This document shows positions 10,389 to 19,530 of a stretch of 61,770 nt of DNA, in pieces (the first letter of the stretch is position 1; every line of letters begins with the position of its first letter). Position numbers and translations under genes: made by a program. Source of the DNA: Pseudomonadota bacterium (GTDB taxonomy: Bacteria > Pseudomonadota > Alphaproteobacteria > Rhizobiales > Rhizobiaceae); NCBI GenBank assembly GCA_020161665.1, contig JAIUPA010000024.1, forward strand, positions 1-61,770. Direction: 5' to 3'. Under the pieces are notes generated by a model. It worked only from the letters and a program-made list of their open reading frames with translations. It was not told the origin of the DNA and did not search any database.

Positions 10389-11128
10389 GCAGCGCGGCGT
10401 TCTTTCTCGATGGCTTCATAGGCCGCATTGAGCGCCGCCATGCGCTCATGGGCAACAGCATGGAATTCCGCCGGAACACCACGGGCAATCAAACGGTCCG
10501 GGTGATGCTCGGACACCAGCGAGCGGTACTTGCTGCGAATGGCGGTAAAATCATCGCTCGGCGAGACACCGAGAACCATGTAGGGGTTGCGGCCTTCAAG
10601 ATGGATATGGCGGGCCTTGATGCGTTCGAACGCCTGCTCGTCAAAGCCGAATATATCCGCGACATGTTCGAGATAGCCCATCTCGTTTTCGTGGATGAGG
10701 CCATCGGCCTTGGCGATGTGAAAGAGACCGTCGAGCACGTCCTCGAGAAGCTGGCACGGCCCACCCGAGCAGGACCGGCAAAGACCGGCCATCTGGCGCG
10801 CATAGGCATCAAACCCGGCCACGTCCTGACGCGCCAGATTGTAAAGCCGCGCCACATGCGGCGCTTCTGATTCCGGGAATTCGAAGATTTCGCGAAAGGC
10901 CTGAACCTCAGCCTGACTGACAATGCCGTCCGCCTTGGCCATCTTGGCCGAAAGGGCAATGAGCGCCACCGAAAACGCCACTTTCTTGCGCGTTTCCGGG
11001 TCGCCTTCAAACAGCGTGCGCACCGCTTCGACCACGCGCCCCAGAACGCTGCCCGCGGCTTCACCCACGGCAGTCAGAACTTTTTCGAGGAAATTGGTCA
11101 GCGGACCACGGCCATTTTCAAACATCAT
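10385..11128 (-). CDS. DjlA-like protein with TerB-like and C-terminal J domains
   Basis: The product is about 247 residues from the ATG at 11126-11128; a second ATG follows immediately. The middle (about 50-155) is an all-helical TerB-like region with acidic loops KADGIVSQAE and KADGLIHENE. The C-terminal 70 residues form a J domain with YMVLGVSPSDDF and the essential HPD in SEHHPDRL, so it should stimulate a DnaK-type chaperone. Unlike E. coli DjlA it lacks a clear N-terminal membrane helix. It is translationally coupled to the downstream amidase. The 11165-11412 interval upstream has no gene. Confidence 0.8.
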   Translation of the reverse strand: MMFENGRGPLTNFLEKVLTAVGEAAGSVLGRVVEAVRTLFEGDPETRKKVAFSVALIALSAKMAKADGIVSQAEVQAFREIFEFPESEAPHVARLYNLARQDVAGFDAYARQMAGLCRSCSGGPCQLLEDVLDGLFHIAKADGLIHENEMGYLEHVADIFGFDEQAFERIKARHIHLEGRNPYMVLGVSPSDDFTAIRSKYRSLVSEHHPDRLIARGVPAEFHAVAHERMAALNAAYEAIEKERRAA

Positions 11129-11412
11129 GCGCTGAGATTGACCAAATTCGGGCGCGAAAAGCAACCGAAAGCGCCCTGCCGCAACATTAAACTTTCTTCA
11201 TGCTCAATCAGTTCTGCTGATGATGAGGCCAAAATGGGCGGATGATTGAACCGATGAACGGCACCCGTCCCGCAACGGCACATCGTATACGTGGCAAAAT
11301 GCCTGCCGCTTCATGATTTTATCACTTTACAGCGGGCCTTGCCTGTCGCATCCATTCGCTCGACCGAGAGGAAACGAATGGGACGGCGAAGCCGCCCCCA
11401 AGGAGGGACAGG

Positions 11413-12624
11413 ATGACCAAACACAAAGTTGCAATGCTGACCGCTGGCGGCCTCGCCCCGTGTCTTTCGTCGGCCGTTGGCGGCCTGATCGAACGCTACT
11501 CCGACATCGCCCCGGAAATCGAGCTGGTCGCCTATCGCTCCGGCTATCAGGGCCTGCTTCTGGGCGACACCATCGAAATCACCCCGCAGATGCGCGAAAA
11601 GGCTTACCTGCTGCATCGCTTCGGTGGCTCGCCCATCGGCAACAGCCGCGTCAAGCTGACGAACGCCGCCGACTGCGCCAAGCGCGGCCTGACCAAGGAA
11701 GGCGACAACCCGCTGAAGGTGGCCGCTGAACGTCTGGCCTCGGATGGCATCACCATTCTCCACACCATCGGTGGCGACGACACCAACACCACGGCTGCCG
11801 ATCTCGCCGCCTATCTCGGCGCCAACGGCTACGACCTGACCGTGGTCGGTCTGCCGAAGACGGTTGATAACGACGTGGTGCCGATCCGCCAGTCGCTCGG
11901 CGCCTGGACCGCCGCCGAATATGGCGCGGCCTTCTTCGACAACGTGTCGAACGAACAGAGTGCCGCCCCGCGCACCCTCGTCGTGCATGAAGTCATGGGC
12001 CGTCATTGCGGCTGGCTGACCGCGGCTACCGCCAAGGCCTACATCCAGCGCCTCAACGGCACCGAATTTGCCGATGGCTTCATGATGAACCGCCAGATGA
12101 AGAGCATCGACGGCCTTTACCTGCCAGAACTCGCCTTTGATCTGGAGGCCGAAGCCGCCCGCCTCAAGGAAGTCATGGACAAGACGGGCTACGTCACCCT
12201 GTTCGTGTCGGAAGGCGCCTGCCTCGACGCCATCGTTGCCGAGCGCGAATCCGCAGGCGAAACGGTCAAGCGCGACGCCTTCGGCCACGTGAAGATCGAC
12301 ACCATCAATGTCGGCGGCTGGTTCTCCAAGCAGTTCGCCGCCCTGCTCGGTGCCGAACGCGCCATGGTGCAGAAGTCGGGCTACTACGCCCGCTCCGCCC
12401 CGGCCAATGTCGACGACCTGCGCCTCATCCACTCCATGGTCGACCTCGCGGTTGAAAGCGCCCTCAACGGCGTTTCCGGCGTGACCGGCCACGATGAAGA
12501 CCAGAACGGCAAGCTGCGCACCATCGAATTCCCGCGCATCAAGGGCGGCAAGCACTTCGATATCGCCCAGCCGTGGTTCGACGACGTGATGAAGACGATC
12601 GGCCAGAGCTACAAGCACGCCTGA
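11413..12624 (+). CDS. pfp: Pyrophosphate--fructose-6-phosphate 1-phosphotransferase
   Basis: This 403-residue cytoplasmic enzyme phosphorylates fructose 6-phosphate with PPi, reversibly. The nucleotide-site loop reads GGDDTNTTAADLA: the second Asp replaces the Gly of ATP-dependent PFK and is the known marker of PPi use. PKTVDNDV and MGRHCGWLTA supply substrate-binding and catalytic residues. A strong Shine-Dalgarno (AAGGAGGGACAGG) precedes the ATG. The gene is monocistronic, with a terminator directly after it. Many Rhizobiales lack ATP-PFK, so this may provide upper EMP or gluconeogenic flux. Confidence 0.93.
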   Translation: MTKHKVAMLTAGGLAPCLSSAVGGLIERYSDIAPEIELVAYRSGYQGLLLGDTIEITPQMREKAYLLHRFGGSPIGNSRVKLTNAADCAKRGLTKEGDNPLKVAAERLASDGITILHTIGGDDTNTTAADLAAYLGANGYDLTVVGLPKTVDNDVVPIRQSLGAWTAAEYGAAFFDNVSNEQSAAPRTLVVHEVMGRHCGWLTAATAKAYIQRLNGTEFADGFMMNRQMKSIDGLYLPELAFDLEAEAARLKEVMDKTGYVTLFVSEGACLDAIVAERESAGETVKRDAFGHVKIDTINVGGWFSKQFAALLGAERAMVQKSGYYARSAPANVDDLRLIHSMVDLAVESALNGVSGVTGHDEDQNGKLRTIEFPRIKGGKHFDIAQPWFDDVMKTIGQSYKHA

Positions 12625-12644
12625 TCAATCTGACGTTTTGAGAG

Positions 12645-12682
12645 CGGCTCCGTTGCCTTCTGGCGACGGAGCCGTTTTTTTT
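12645..12682 (+). terminator. Rho-independent terminator after pfp
   Basis: Stem CGGCTCCGT...ACGGAGCCG (12645-12674) is followed by eight T (12675-12682). It is a classical intrinsic terminator immediately 3' of pfp. Confidence 0.9.
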
Positions 12683-12738
12683 GACAAACGCGACATCTTC
12701 GAACTTGCGGCGCAGGGCCGTTGCTGGCAGGAGATGGC

Positions 12739-13374
12739 ATGCATTTGGAAACTTGGACACTCTACGCCGTCATCGTCGTCCTCTGGCTCGCGCTGCCAAG
12801 CCGGGCCGTGCGCGATATCGCGTCCTATTCCAACGCACGCGGGCGTTTGATGGCCATCGCCACCGTTCCGGGTTACACCTTGGCCAATGTCGCCGTCGCC
12901 ATGGCCGCCGCCTATGTGGCGCTGTCGGCAGCCCTCGTCTCCCCCTTTTTCCTCACGGCCCTGCAGTGGTTCACCGGAACGCTTCTGGTTCTGGGGCTGG
13001 TGACGCGCGCCGTATTGCCGGAATTTTCCGCCCCCATTGCCGACAACGACAATCTGCGTGAGAAACATGCGCCGCGCATCGCGCTCGACATCTTTGCCGA
13101 GACCTTCTTTGATCGCCGCACCATGATCTTCTCTCTGGCGGCCGCTTCCCAGATGATCGATCCGGCAGGCTTTGCCGCTGACTTCATGGTGTGGCTGAGT
13201 GTCGCGACGGCGGTGCCTGCCCTGCTCTTCGGCCTGGCCACGGCCCTGGCCTTTGAAACCAGCCTGCAACGCCTGAAGCGTCGGCCTTTCCGCAAGGCGC
13301 GCAAGCCCAGAAGCGGCATTGTTTCAATCGCTTCGGGTGCGGTAACCGCCGGCTATCGCAAGATCGCCGCCTGA
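12739..13374 (+). CDS. LysE/RhtB-like membrane protein, divergent
   Basis: The product is 211 residues. AGGAG sits 5 nt before the ATG at 12739, so this start is preferred over the one at 12721. Hydrophobic segments lie around residues 4-20, 40-62, 66-85 and 145-175. The spacing of segments (an N-terminal pair, a helix with a tryptophan and a small-residue patch, then a phenylalanine-rich central loop AETFFDRRTMIFSLA followed by QMIDPAG) resembles LysE-family exporters. The family's PGPD-type motif after helix 1 is replaced by LPSRAVRD. It may be an exporter with altered function; the call is by resemblance only. Confidence 0.5.
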   Translation: MHLETWTLYAVIVVLWLALPSRAVRDIASYSNARGRLMAIATVPGYTLANVAVAMAAAYVALSAALVSPFFLTALQWFTGTLLVLGLVTRAVLPEFSAPIADNDNLREKHAPRIALDIFAETFFDRRTMIFSLAAASQMIDPAGFAADFMVWLSVATAVPALLFGLATALAFETSLQRLKRRPFRKARKPRSGIVSIASGAVTAGYRKIAA

Positions 13375-13498
13375 GGCGCAAGTAGGCCCCAACCACCCCT
13401 GTCTTGCAGGTTCGTTGCCAATCAGTTAATGAATCGTGCAACTGAGGCGTATCGCGTTAACAGTCGCGGCGACCAAAATAAAACGGGAGACAGGCACG

Positions 13499-14587
13499 AT
13501 GAAGGCAGGAACGAAGCTTCACCTGGCCACAATGGTATCCGTCTGCGCCCTTCTCGCAGGCTGCGAAACCTCCAGCCAGCAGTCTTCGGCCATGCACAAG
13601 TCGTCCCGCGTTGTCTCTGGCGAGCCCCGTCTTGCCGCCCCCGGTAACGCCGTTGCCGCCCTGATGCTCCCGCAAACACCGACCGAAACGCTCTATCAGG
13701 TGGTCGTGGCGTATGAACCGCCGGTCGATCCGGTGCTTGCCGCTCAGGCCGTTGATCCGTCGCAGGTGCCCGGTGCCGTTCCCGTGCCGCGTCCCTCGCC
13801 GAATTCCGTAACGGCCATGGCCATGGCAACGCAGGTTCCGCCGGTGGCCGGTACCCCGGTCAACACCGCTGCAAACGCGGCTGCTGGCACACCCCTTTCC
13901 GTCGCAGCGGCTCCCGCCGTTCCGGGAACGCCGACCGTGCCCGGTTCCGCTGCCGCACCTGCGGTCGCAACGGCTGCAGCCGTTCCGTCTCCGGTGGCCG
14001 CCAAGGGTGCCCGCCCCGGCGCGCCCGCGCCCGCCGCCAACGAAGTGGCCTCCATCGGCCCGTACATGCTTCCCGATGCCATCGCGCCGCAGTCCGTTGT
14101 GCCGCCCAAGCGTCCCGGTGATGCTCTAGGCTATGCCTCGCCCGGCGCGCCGAACGCGGCACTGGCCGCCATTGATGCGGGCACATCGAATGCCATGCGA
14201 AATTCGGCCTATGCCACGGCACCGGCCTCGGCCATGCGCAACGACATCAACGCCATGGTCACGCGCTATTCCACTGAATATGGCGTTCCGGAATCCCTCA
14301 TTCACCGCGTGATCCAGCGCGAAAGCAAGTATGACGCTGCCGCCGTGCATCGCTCCGGTCGCTATTGGGGCCTGATGCAGATCCTGCCCGCAACGGCCCG
14401 CTCCATGGGCTATCAGGGCGATAACAAGGGTCTTCTCGACGCCGAAACCAATCTCAAATACGCTGTGAAATATCTGCGCGGCGCCTATCTGGTCGCCGAC
14501 AAGAACCATGATCAGGCCGTGCGTCTCTACGCACGCGGCTATTACTTCGACGCCAAGCGCAAAGGCATGCTCGACGTTCTGAAGTAA
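13499..14587 (+). CDS. SLT-domain lytic transglycosylase lipoprotein
   Basis: The product is 362 residues from the ATG at 13499; a longer frame from 13436 would bury the signal. The N-terminus MKAGTKLHLATMVSVCALLAGC is a lipoprotein signal with lipobox LAGC. A long Ala/Pro/Val-rich, low-complexity linker (about residues 60-245) follows. The C-terminal SLT domain has the catalytic Glu in RESKYDAAAV, the GLMQILPATA motif and an NLKYAVKYLRG helix. It would cleave the glycan backbone to 1,6-anhydro-muropeptides from the outer membrane. Confidence 0.88.
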   Translation: MKAGTKLHLATMVSVCALLAGCETSSQQSSAMHKSSRVVSGEPRLAAPGNAVAALMLPQTPTETLYQVVVAYEPPVDPVLAAQAVDPSQVPGAVPVPRPSPNSVTAMAMATQVPPVAGTPVNTAANAAAGTPLSVAAAPAVPGTPTVPGSAAAPAVATAAAVPSPVAAKGARPGAPAPAANEVASIGPYMLPDAIAPQSVVPPKRPGDALGYASPGAPNAALAAIDAGTSNAMRNSAYATAPASAMRNDINAMVTRYSTEYGVPESLIHRVIQRESKYDAAAVHRSGRYWGLMQILPATARSMGYQGDNKGLLDAETNLKYAVKYLRGAYLVADKNHDQAVRLYARGYYFDAKRKGMLDVLK

Positions 14588-14610
14588 TCTGTCCGGCTCC
14601 CGGAACAGGC

Positions 14611-14650
14611 AAAAAAAATGGAGCATTTCCGTTTGACGGGAAATGCTCCA
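14611..14650 (-). terminator. Intrinsic terminator of the GGDEF-EAL gene
   Basis: Stem TGGAGCATTTCC...GGAAATGCTCCA (14619-14650) has an A8 run at 14611-14618. Read on the minus strand this gives a U-tract, so it terminates the GGDEF-EAL transcript. It may also attenuate readthrough from the transglycosylase gene. Confidence 0.8.
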
Positions 14651-14681
14651 GGTGACGGCGGGACAAACACACCGTAATTCG

Positions 14682-16247
14682 TCAGGCCACGCGGCTGGCC
14701 CTCAAGTTGCACGATTGCTGGGAAAGCAGATCCGGGATCTCCTTGGCCGTGACCGGCGGCGAGATCAGGAAGCCCTGCACATTGCGGATGCCGATCATCC
14801 GCGCGAATTCCAATTGCGCTTCGTTCTCAATGCCTTCGATGGTGGTGTCGAGGTGAAAGACGCTGCCCAGCTGGGCAATCAGGTGAACGAGTTCGCCATC
14901 GCTGCCGCCCTGCATCATGGCATGGGTAAAGCTGCGGTCGATCTTCAGATGGTCCAGCGGAAAGCGCTTGAGATTGTTGATCGACGAAAAGCCGGTGCCA
15001 AAATCATCGAGCGCAACGCGAATGCCCATGGCTCGCAAATCATGAAGCGCCTTCTGGATGATCGCGACATCCACCGTAAAGACGGATTCGGTCACTTCAA
15101 TCATCAGGCGGTGCGGGGCAAGCCCGGTCTCAGTCAGAACGCCGCGCACATGCTCGACAAAGCCCAGATCCTTGAACTGGTCGCCGGGCACGTTAACGGC
15201 CACACCCGCCACCTCCGGCCACTGGCTGGCCTCACGACAGGCCTCGGAAAGCACCCAGCGCCCGATGGGCAGAATGATCCCGGCCTTTTCCGCCAGCGGA
15301 ATGAACGCATCCGGCACGATGACGCCCCGCTCGGGATGATGCCAGCGCAACAGGGCCTCGAACGCCACAAGCCGTTGCGAGGCAATGTTGAGGATCGGCT
15401 GGTATTCGAGGAAGAACTCGCCATCGGCCAGCGCGCGGCGCAGGTCGCGTTCGATCTCGATGCGCTCCAGAACCAGTGCCGCCAGTTCGGAATCGAAGAA
15501 GGCGTGTGACGAGCCGCTGATTTCCTTGGCCCGGTAAAGTGCCAGATCGGCGCGCTTGAAAATCAGGTCGAGGTCATACTCACCTTCCAGCGTGAAGGTG
15601 ATGCCAATGCTGACGCCAGCCGCAACACGCCCCTGCGGCAGGTCCAGCGGACGGCTGGCATCCTGTTCGATCCGCAAGGCGGTGGCGATCACCGTCTCGG
15701 CATCGATAACATCCGGTAGAAGAATGACGAACTCGTCGCCGCCTAGTCGATAAAGCTCGCCCGCCCCGCAAAGGGCATGGCGTATCAGGCTCGCCATGCG
15801 TTGCAGCATCGCGTCACCCGCATCGTGGCCCATCGTGTCGTTGACGAACTTGAACTTGTCGATGTCGACCATCATCAGCGCGCCGCCCCTCTCGCGCCCC
15901 AGCATGGCGCGCAGATCGCGCTCCAGCGGGCGACGGTTCGGCAGCCCCGTCAGCGTGTCATAAAAGGCGTCATGCATCAGCTGATGCTCGCGCACTTCAC
16001 GCTCGCGAATCATGGTGCAGAGACGTTCATGCGTCTGGCCGAGCTTGAGGGCGACATAGCCCGCAACAACCGGAAATGTGAGGGAAGCCGCATGAAGCGG
16101 ATCGAAAACCATGGCCTCTGCGGCCCTGGCAAAACCCATCTCCCTGGTCATCCCAAGGAAGGCGAAAAGCGGATACATGGCGCCGAGAGCGGTGCCAGCC
16201 GCGATATAGCGTTTTGCAACGCCTGGAACGAGTTCTCTTAACGTCAT
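14682..16247 (-). CDS. Membrane-anchored diguanylate cyclase/phosphodiesterase (GGDEF-EAL)
   Basis: The product is about 521 residues from the ATG at 16245-16247; an in-frame ATG at 16277 is also possible. Two N-terminal hydrophobic helices (about 15-35 and 48-70) anchor it. The GGDEF domain keeps RLGGDEFV, so it could make c-di-GMP. The EAL domain keeps FEALLRW, the Asn in AVNVPGDQF and DDFGTGFSS, so it could also degrade it. In place of the usual VAEGVE it reads TTIEGIE, retaining the Glu. Both halves look intact, so net activity cannot be predicted. It has its own terminator and is not in an operon. Confidence 0.9.
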   Translation of the reverse strand: MTLRELVPGVAKRYIAAGTALGAMYPLFAFLGMTREMGFARAAEAMVFDPLHAASLTFPVVAGYVALKLGQTHERLCTMIREREVREHQLMHDAFYDTLTGLPNRRPLERDLRAMLGRERGGALMMVDIDKFKFVNDTMGHDAGDAMLQRMASLIRHALCGAGELYRLGGDEFVILLPDVIDAETVIATALRIEQDASRPLDLPQGRVAAGVSIGITFTLEGEYDLDLIFKRADLALYRAKEISGSSHAFFDSELAALVLERIEIERDLRRALADGEFFLEYQPILNIASQRLVAFEALLRWHHPERGVIVPDAFIPLAEKAGIILPIGRWVLSEACREASQWPEVAGVAVNVPGDQFKDLGFVEHVRGVLTETGLAPHRLMIEVTESVFTVDVAIIQKALHDLRAMGIRVALDDFGTGFSSINNLKRFPLDHLKIDRSFTHAMMQGGSDGELVHLIAQLGSVFHLDTTIEGIENEAQLEFARMIGIRNVQGFLISPPVTAKEIPDLLSQQSCNLRASRVA

Positions 16248-16411
16248 GTTAAACCTAATAATTCTTGCAACCATCATAGTCGCGCGTCCGTCATGGACAT
16301 GCAGAGCAATAAAGCACCAAACCGCTACATTTCCCTCAAGCGAAAGGGTTAGCGCCTTCTAAACACTCCCGTTTTCGTTGAGTGGAAACTGTCATCAATC
16401 CTTCGCAGGCC

Positions 16412-16459
16412 ATGCCTATGAGAAAGTGTCAGGAACACCAGTCCGGACACCGATCATGA
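16412..16459 (+). other. Possible leader peptide ORF overlapping the btaA start
   Basis: The 15-codon frame MPMRKCQEHQSGHRS ends in TGA at 16457-16459, overlapping the btaA ATG at 16456 as ATGA. Only a weak AGG-type Shine-Dalgarno is seen, and btaA itself lacks a clear one, so coupled translation is plausible but unproven. Confidence 0.25.
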
Positions 16460-17706
16460 CACGTCACGAACGCAGCAGCATCGAAGACGGCAAGGCCAAG
16501 CTTGGCGCCGCCCTATTCCGTCACAAGGCCCTCTCGCGCGAAGGCTTTTCCGAACGCCTTTTCCGGGCCCTGTTTTCGGGCCTCGTCTATCCGCAAATCT
16601 GGGAAGACCCGGAAGTGGACATGGAGGCGATGCAGCTTTGCGCCGGTCATCGCGTCGTGTCGATCGGCTCGGGCGGCTGCAACATGCTGGCCTATCTGTC
16701 GCGCTCACCGGCCAAGGTCGATGTGGTCGATCTCAATCGTCACCATGTGGCGCTGAACCGCCTGAAGCTTGCCGCCTTCCAGCATCTGCCGACCTATCAG
16801 GATGTGCTGAACCAGTTGATCGGCCACAATATTCGCTCGAATGTCGAGGCGTTTGACCGCTACATCGCGCCGCATCTGGATGCGGAAACGCTGTCCTACT
16901 GGAACCATCGTGGTGTGACCGCACGCCGCCGCGTTTCGGTCTTCAATGGCAACATCTACCGCAAGGGTCTTCTCGGTCGCTTCATCGGCACCGGCCATGC
17001 CATTGCCAGACTGCATGGCGTCAACCTGCGCGAAATCACCAAGGCCCAGACCTTGACCGAGCAGGAAGCCTTCTTCGAAAACCGCATCGCCCCCCTCTTC
17101 GACAAGCCGATGATCCGCTGGATGACGAGCCGTAAAAGCTCGCTTTTCGGCCTTGGCATTCCGCCGCAGCAGTTCGATGAACTGGCTGGCATGTCGGATG
17201 ATGGCACCGTGGCCCCCGTTCTGCGCGCCCGGTTGAAGCGTCTGGCTTGCGGCTTCCCGCTGGAAAGCAACTATTTCGCGTGGCAGGCCTTCGCGCGGCG
17301 CTATCCCGAACCGGGCAAGGGACCGCTTCCGGCCTATCTGCGCCCGGACTATTTCGCCGCCATCCGCGAGGCCGCACCCCGCGTCAGCGTCCACCACGAA
17401 AGCTTCACGACGCTTCTGGAACGTAAACCCGAAGCCTCCGTCGACCGCTACTGTCTGCTCGATGCGCAGGACTGGATGACGCCGCAACAGCTCAATGAAC
17501 TGTGGCGCGAAATCACCCGCACCGCAGCCCCCGGTGCCCGCGTCGTGTTCCGCACCGCCGCCGAAGCCTCGATCCTGCCCGGCCGTCTTGATCCCGGTCT
17601 CCTCGACCGCTGGACCTACCGCGAACAGGAATCGCTTGCCTTCACCGCCCGTGACCGCTCCGCCATCTATGGTGGCTTCCATCTCTACGTGAAGAATGAC
17701 ACATGA
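16456..17706 (+). CDS. btaA: BtaA, S-adenosylmethionine:diacylglycerol 3-amino-3-carboxypropyl transferase
   Basis: This 416-residue enzyme makes diacylglyceryl-homoserine, the first step to the phosphorus-free betaine lipid DGTS. The N-terminal segment GLVYPQIWEDPEVDMEAM and IGSGGCNMLAYL are DUF3419/BtaA hallmarks; the latter is the SAM-binding loop. The C-terminus contains LLDAQDWM. The start at 16456 gives the normal family length. The upstream frame to 16378 adds 26 unconserved residues. Its stop overlaps the btaB start. In S. meliloti this pair is induced by phosphate starvation, but no convincing PHO box was found here. Confidence 0.93.
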   Translation: MTRHERSSIEDGKAKLGAALFRHKALSREGFSERLFRALFSGLVYPQIWEDPEVDMEAMQLCAGHRVVSIGSGGCNMLAYLSRSPAKVDVVDLNRHHVALNRLKLAAFQHLPTYQDVLNQLIGHNIRSNVEAFDRYIAPHLDAETLSYWNHRGVTARRRVSVFNGNIYRKGLLGRFIGTGHAIARLHGVNLREITKAQTLTEQEAFFENRIAPLFDKPMIRWMTSRKSSLFGLGIPPQQFDELAGMSDDGTVAPVLRARLKRLACGFPLESNYFAWQAFARRYPEPGKGPLPAYLRPDYFAAIREAAPRVSVHHESFTTLLERKPEASVDRYCLLDAQDWMTPQQLNELWREITRTAAPGARVVFRTAAEASILPGRLDPGLLDRWTYREQESLAFTARDRSAIYGGFHLYVKNDT

Positions 17707-18374
17707 ACGTGCATCTCCAGCCCCAGCCCCACGATGATCACGCCCGGTTGATGGACCGCATGTATCGCGGCCAGCGCCACATCTATGATCTGACGCGCAA
17801 ATACTATCTGTTCGGTCGCGATACGGCGATCAACGGTCTGGAACTGCGCCCCGGCATGTCGCTGCTTGAACTGGGCTGCGGCACCGGGCGCAATCTGGAA
17901 CTGAGCGGGCGTCGCCATCCCGGCACCCGCCTCTTTGGCCTCGACATTTCGCAGGAAATGCTTTTGAGCGCCAAGACCCGTTTCGAAAAGGCCAAAACAC
18001 CCGTGACACTTGTGGCCGGAGATGCGGCCAACTTCCGCGCCGCCGATCTGGGTGAACCGCAGGGCTTCGACCGCGTGATGATTTCCTACGCGCTGTCGAT
18101 GATCCCGGACTGGCAGGGCACGGTGGAGGCCGGGCTTGCGGCGTTGAAGCCGGGCGGCTCGCTGCACATTGTCGATTTCGGCCGTCAGGAAGACCTGCCG
18201 CGCTGGTTCCGCACCGCCCTGCGCGGGTGGCTGACCCGCTTCCACGTCAGCCCGCGCGATACGCTCAGCGACTATCTGGCGACGCTCGCCGACGAACGCG
18301 GCCTGACGCTTGAAATCTCAAGCCTTGGCGGCGGTTATGCCACGCAGGCGATCCTTTACCGCCACGTTCACTGA
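17703..18374 (+). CDS. btaB: BtaB, diacylglyceryl-homoserine N-methyltransferase
   Basis: This 223-residue class I SAM methyltransferase adds three methyl groups to diacylglyceryl-homoserine to give DGTS. The SAM-binding motif LLELGCGTGRNLEL is at about 57-70, and FGLDISQEML is the motif II acidic turn. RMYRGQRHIYDLTRKYY near the N-terminus is typical of BtaB. ATG and TGA overlap with btaA (ATGA at 17703-17706), so the two are coupled. A perfect 11-bp hairpin follows at 18410-18433. Confidence 0.92.
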   Translation: MNVHLQPQPHDDHARLMDRMYRGQRHIYDLTRKYYLFGRDTAINGLELRPGMSLLELGCGTGRNLELSGRRHPGTRLFGLDISQEMLLSAKTRFEKAKTPVTLVAGDAANFRAADLGEPQGFDRVMISYALSMIPDWQGTVEAGLAALKPGGSLHIVDFGRQEDLPRWFRTALRGWLTRFHVSPRDTLSDYLATLADERGLTLEISSLGGGYATQAILYRHVH

Positions 18375-18409
18375 ACTTCGGCCCGAATAGCATCGTCCGT
18401 GCGTTTTGC

Positions 18410-18433
18410 GGGCAGAACGGAGCCGTTCTGCCC
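18410..18433 (+). terminator. Hairpin after btaAB
   Basis: GGGCAGAACGG-AG-CCGTTCTGCCC forms an 11-bp perfect stem 36 nt after the btaB stop. No strong U-tract follows, so this is either a weak terminator or an mRNA 3' stabiliser. Confidence 0.55.
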
Positions 18434-18567
18434 CTTGAAATAATCCTTTGTTTACGTCGTTATGGTGAAAAGGGTGTTGAACCTTGTTGGCACGCGCCGA
18501 ACAGGGTTTTTCCCCTTCCGTAAGGTTTTGCCGGCGGGAGGACCGCAACGCACGAACGGACTGACCC

Positions 18568-19347
18568 ATGCGACGGCTTTTGCTGGCACTTCTGCCCTTG
18601 ACCATGCTGCTCGGCGGTTGCACCGCCGTGGGCTATGACATGGTCGAAACAGCCTCGATCAGCCCGCGCTTTCGCGACACGAAGCCGATTGATTTCGGCG
18701 ACAAGAACCCGCAACGCCATCAGATCCACGGCATCGATATTTCCCGCTGGAACGGCGATATCGACTGGATGAACGTGCGCAAATCCGGCGTCTCCTTCGT
18801 TTTCATCAAGGCAACGGAAGGCAAGGACGCGCTCGATCCGAAATTCGACGCCAACTGGCGCGGCGCCTCCTCCGCAGCCGTCGCCCACGCGCCCTATCAC
18901 TTCTACTACTGGTGCTCGAGCGCTGACGAACAGGCCGACTGGTTCATCGCCAATGTGCCGAAGGCCGCGATGAAAATGCCGCCGGTGCTGGATGTGGAGT
19001 GGAACCACGATTCCAAGACCTGCCAGTACCGCCCGAGCCCGCTGACCGTGCAGTCGGAAATGCAACGCTTCATGGATCGGCTGGAGGCCTATTACGGCAA
19101 GCGCCCGATCATCTACACAAGCGTTGATTTCCACCGCGACAACCTCATCGGCCAGTTCAAGGACTATTATTTCTGGGTCCGTTCGGTCGCTGCCCACCCG
19201 TCCGAAAAATACGATGATCGCCGCTGGGCCTTCTGGCAGTACACGGCAACGGGGGCCATCCCCGGCATTGAAGGCCAGACGGACATCAACGTCTTTGCCG
19301 GTGACGCCAAGAACTGGCGCAACTGGCTGACGGCGCAAAACAAGTAA
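18568..19347 (+). CDS. GH25-family muramidase lipoprotein
   Basis: This 259-residue protein has a lipoprotein signal MRRLLLALLPLTMLLGGC (lipobox LGGC). The glycoside hydrolase 25 fold is shown by GIDISRWNGDIDW, with the first catalytic Asp, then FVFIKATEG, YHFYYW, the acidic PPVLDVEW containing the catalytic Asp/Glu pair, and RWAFWQYTATG near the end. It would hydrolyse the MurNAc-GlcNAc bond from the outer-membrane side. It is monocistronic. Confidence 0.9.
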   Translation: MRRLLLALLPLTMLLGGCTAVGYDMVETASISPRFRDTKPIDFGDKNPQRHQIHGIDISRWNGDIDWMNVRKSGVSFVFIKATEGKDALDPKFDANWRGASSAAVAHAPYHFYYWCSSADEQADWFIANVPKAAMKMPPVLDVEWNHDSKTCQYRPSPLTVQSEMQRFMDRLEAYYGKRPIIYTSVDFHRDNLIGQFKDYYFWVRSVAAHPSEKYDDRRWAFWQYTATGAIPGIEGQTDINVFAGDAKNWRNWLTAQNK

Positions 19348-19351
19348 AAAT

Positions 19352-19383
19352 CAAGGCGCGGCAGCCCTGCCGTGACCGCCTTG
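19352..19383 (+). terminator. Nested hairpin after the GH25 gene
   Basis: Outer stem CAAGGCG/CGCCTTG (19352-19383) encloses inner stem CGGCAG/CTGCCG. It begins 5 nt after the stop. There is no T-run, so it is terminator-like only. Confidence 0.45.
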
Positions 19384-19530
19384 CATCTGGGACGCTCAAG
19401 ATCGCGTCATTTTCCGTTCAAATTCACTAATTTTCTTGCTTCCGTCACAATCTTTAGGAAAAGCCTTACCCATGAAAAAGGCTTGCGATGCGATGGCATC
19501 GGCAAGCACCATGGAAAACAGGATTTCCCG

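Noticed and set aside
11311..12618. 435-codon open frame antisense to pfp
   Set aside because: Same reason: pfp on the plus strand is complete, and there is no Shine-Dalgarno or domain for the antisense frame.
16388..16407. Possible PHO box upstream of btaA (CTGTCAT at 16388)
   Set aside because: The second heptamer at the required spacing matches only 3 of 7 positions, so there is not enough evidence.
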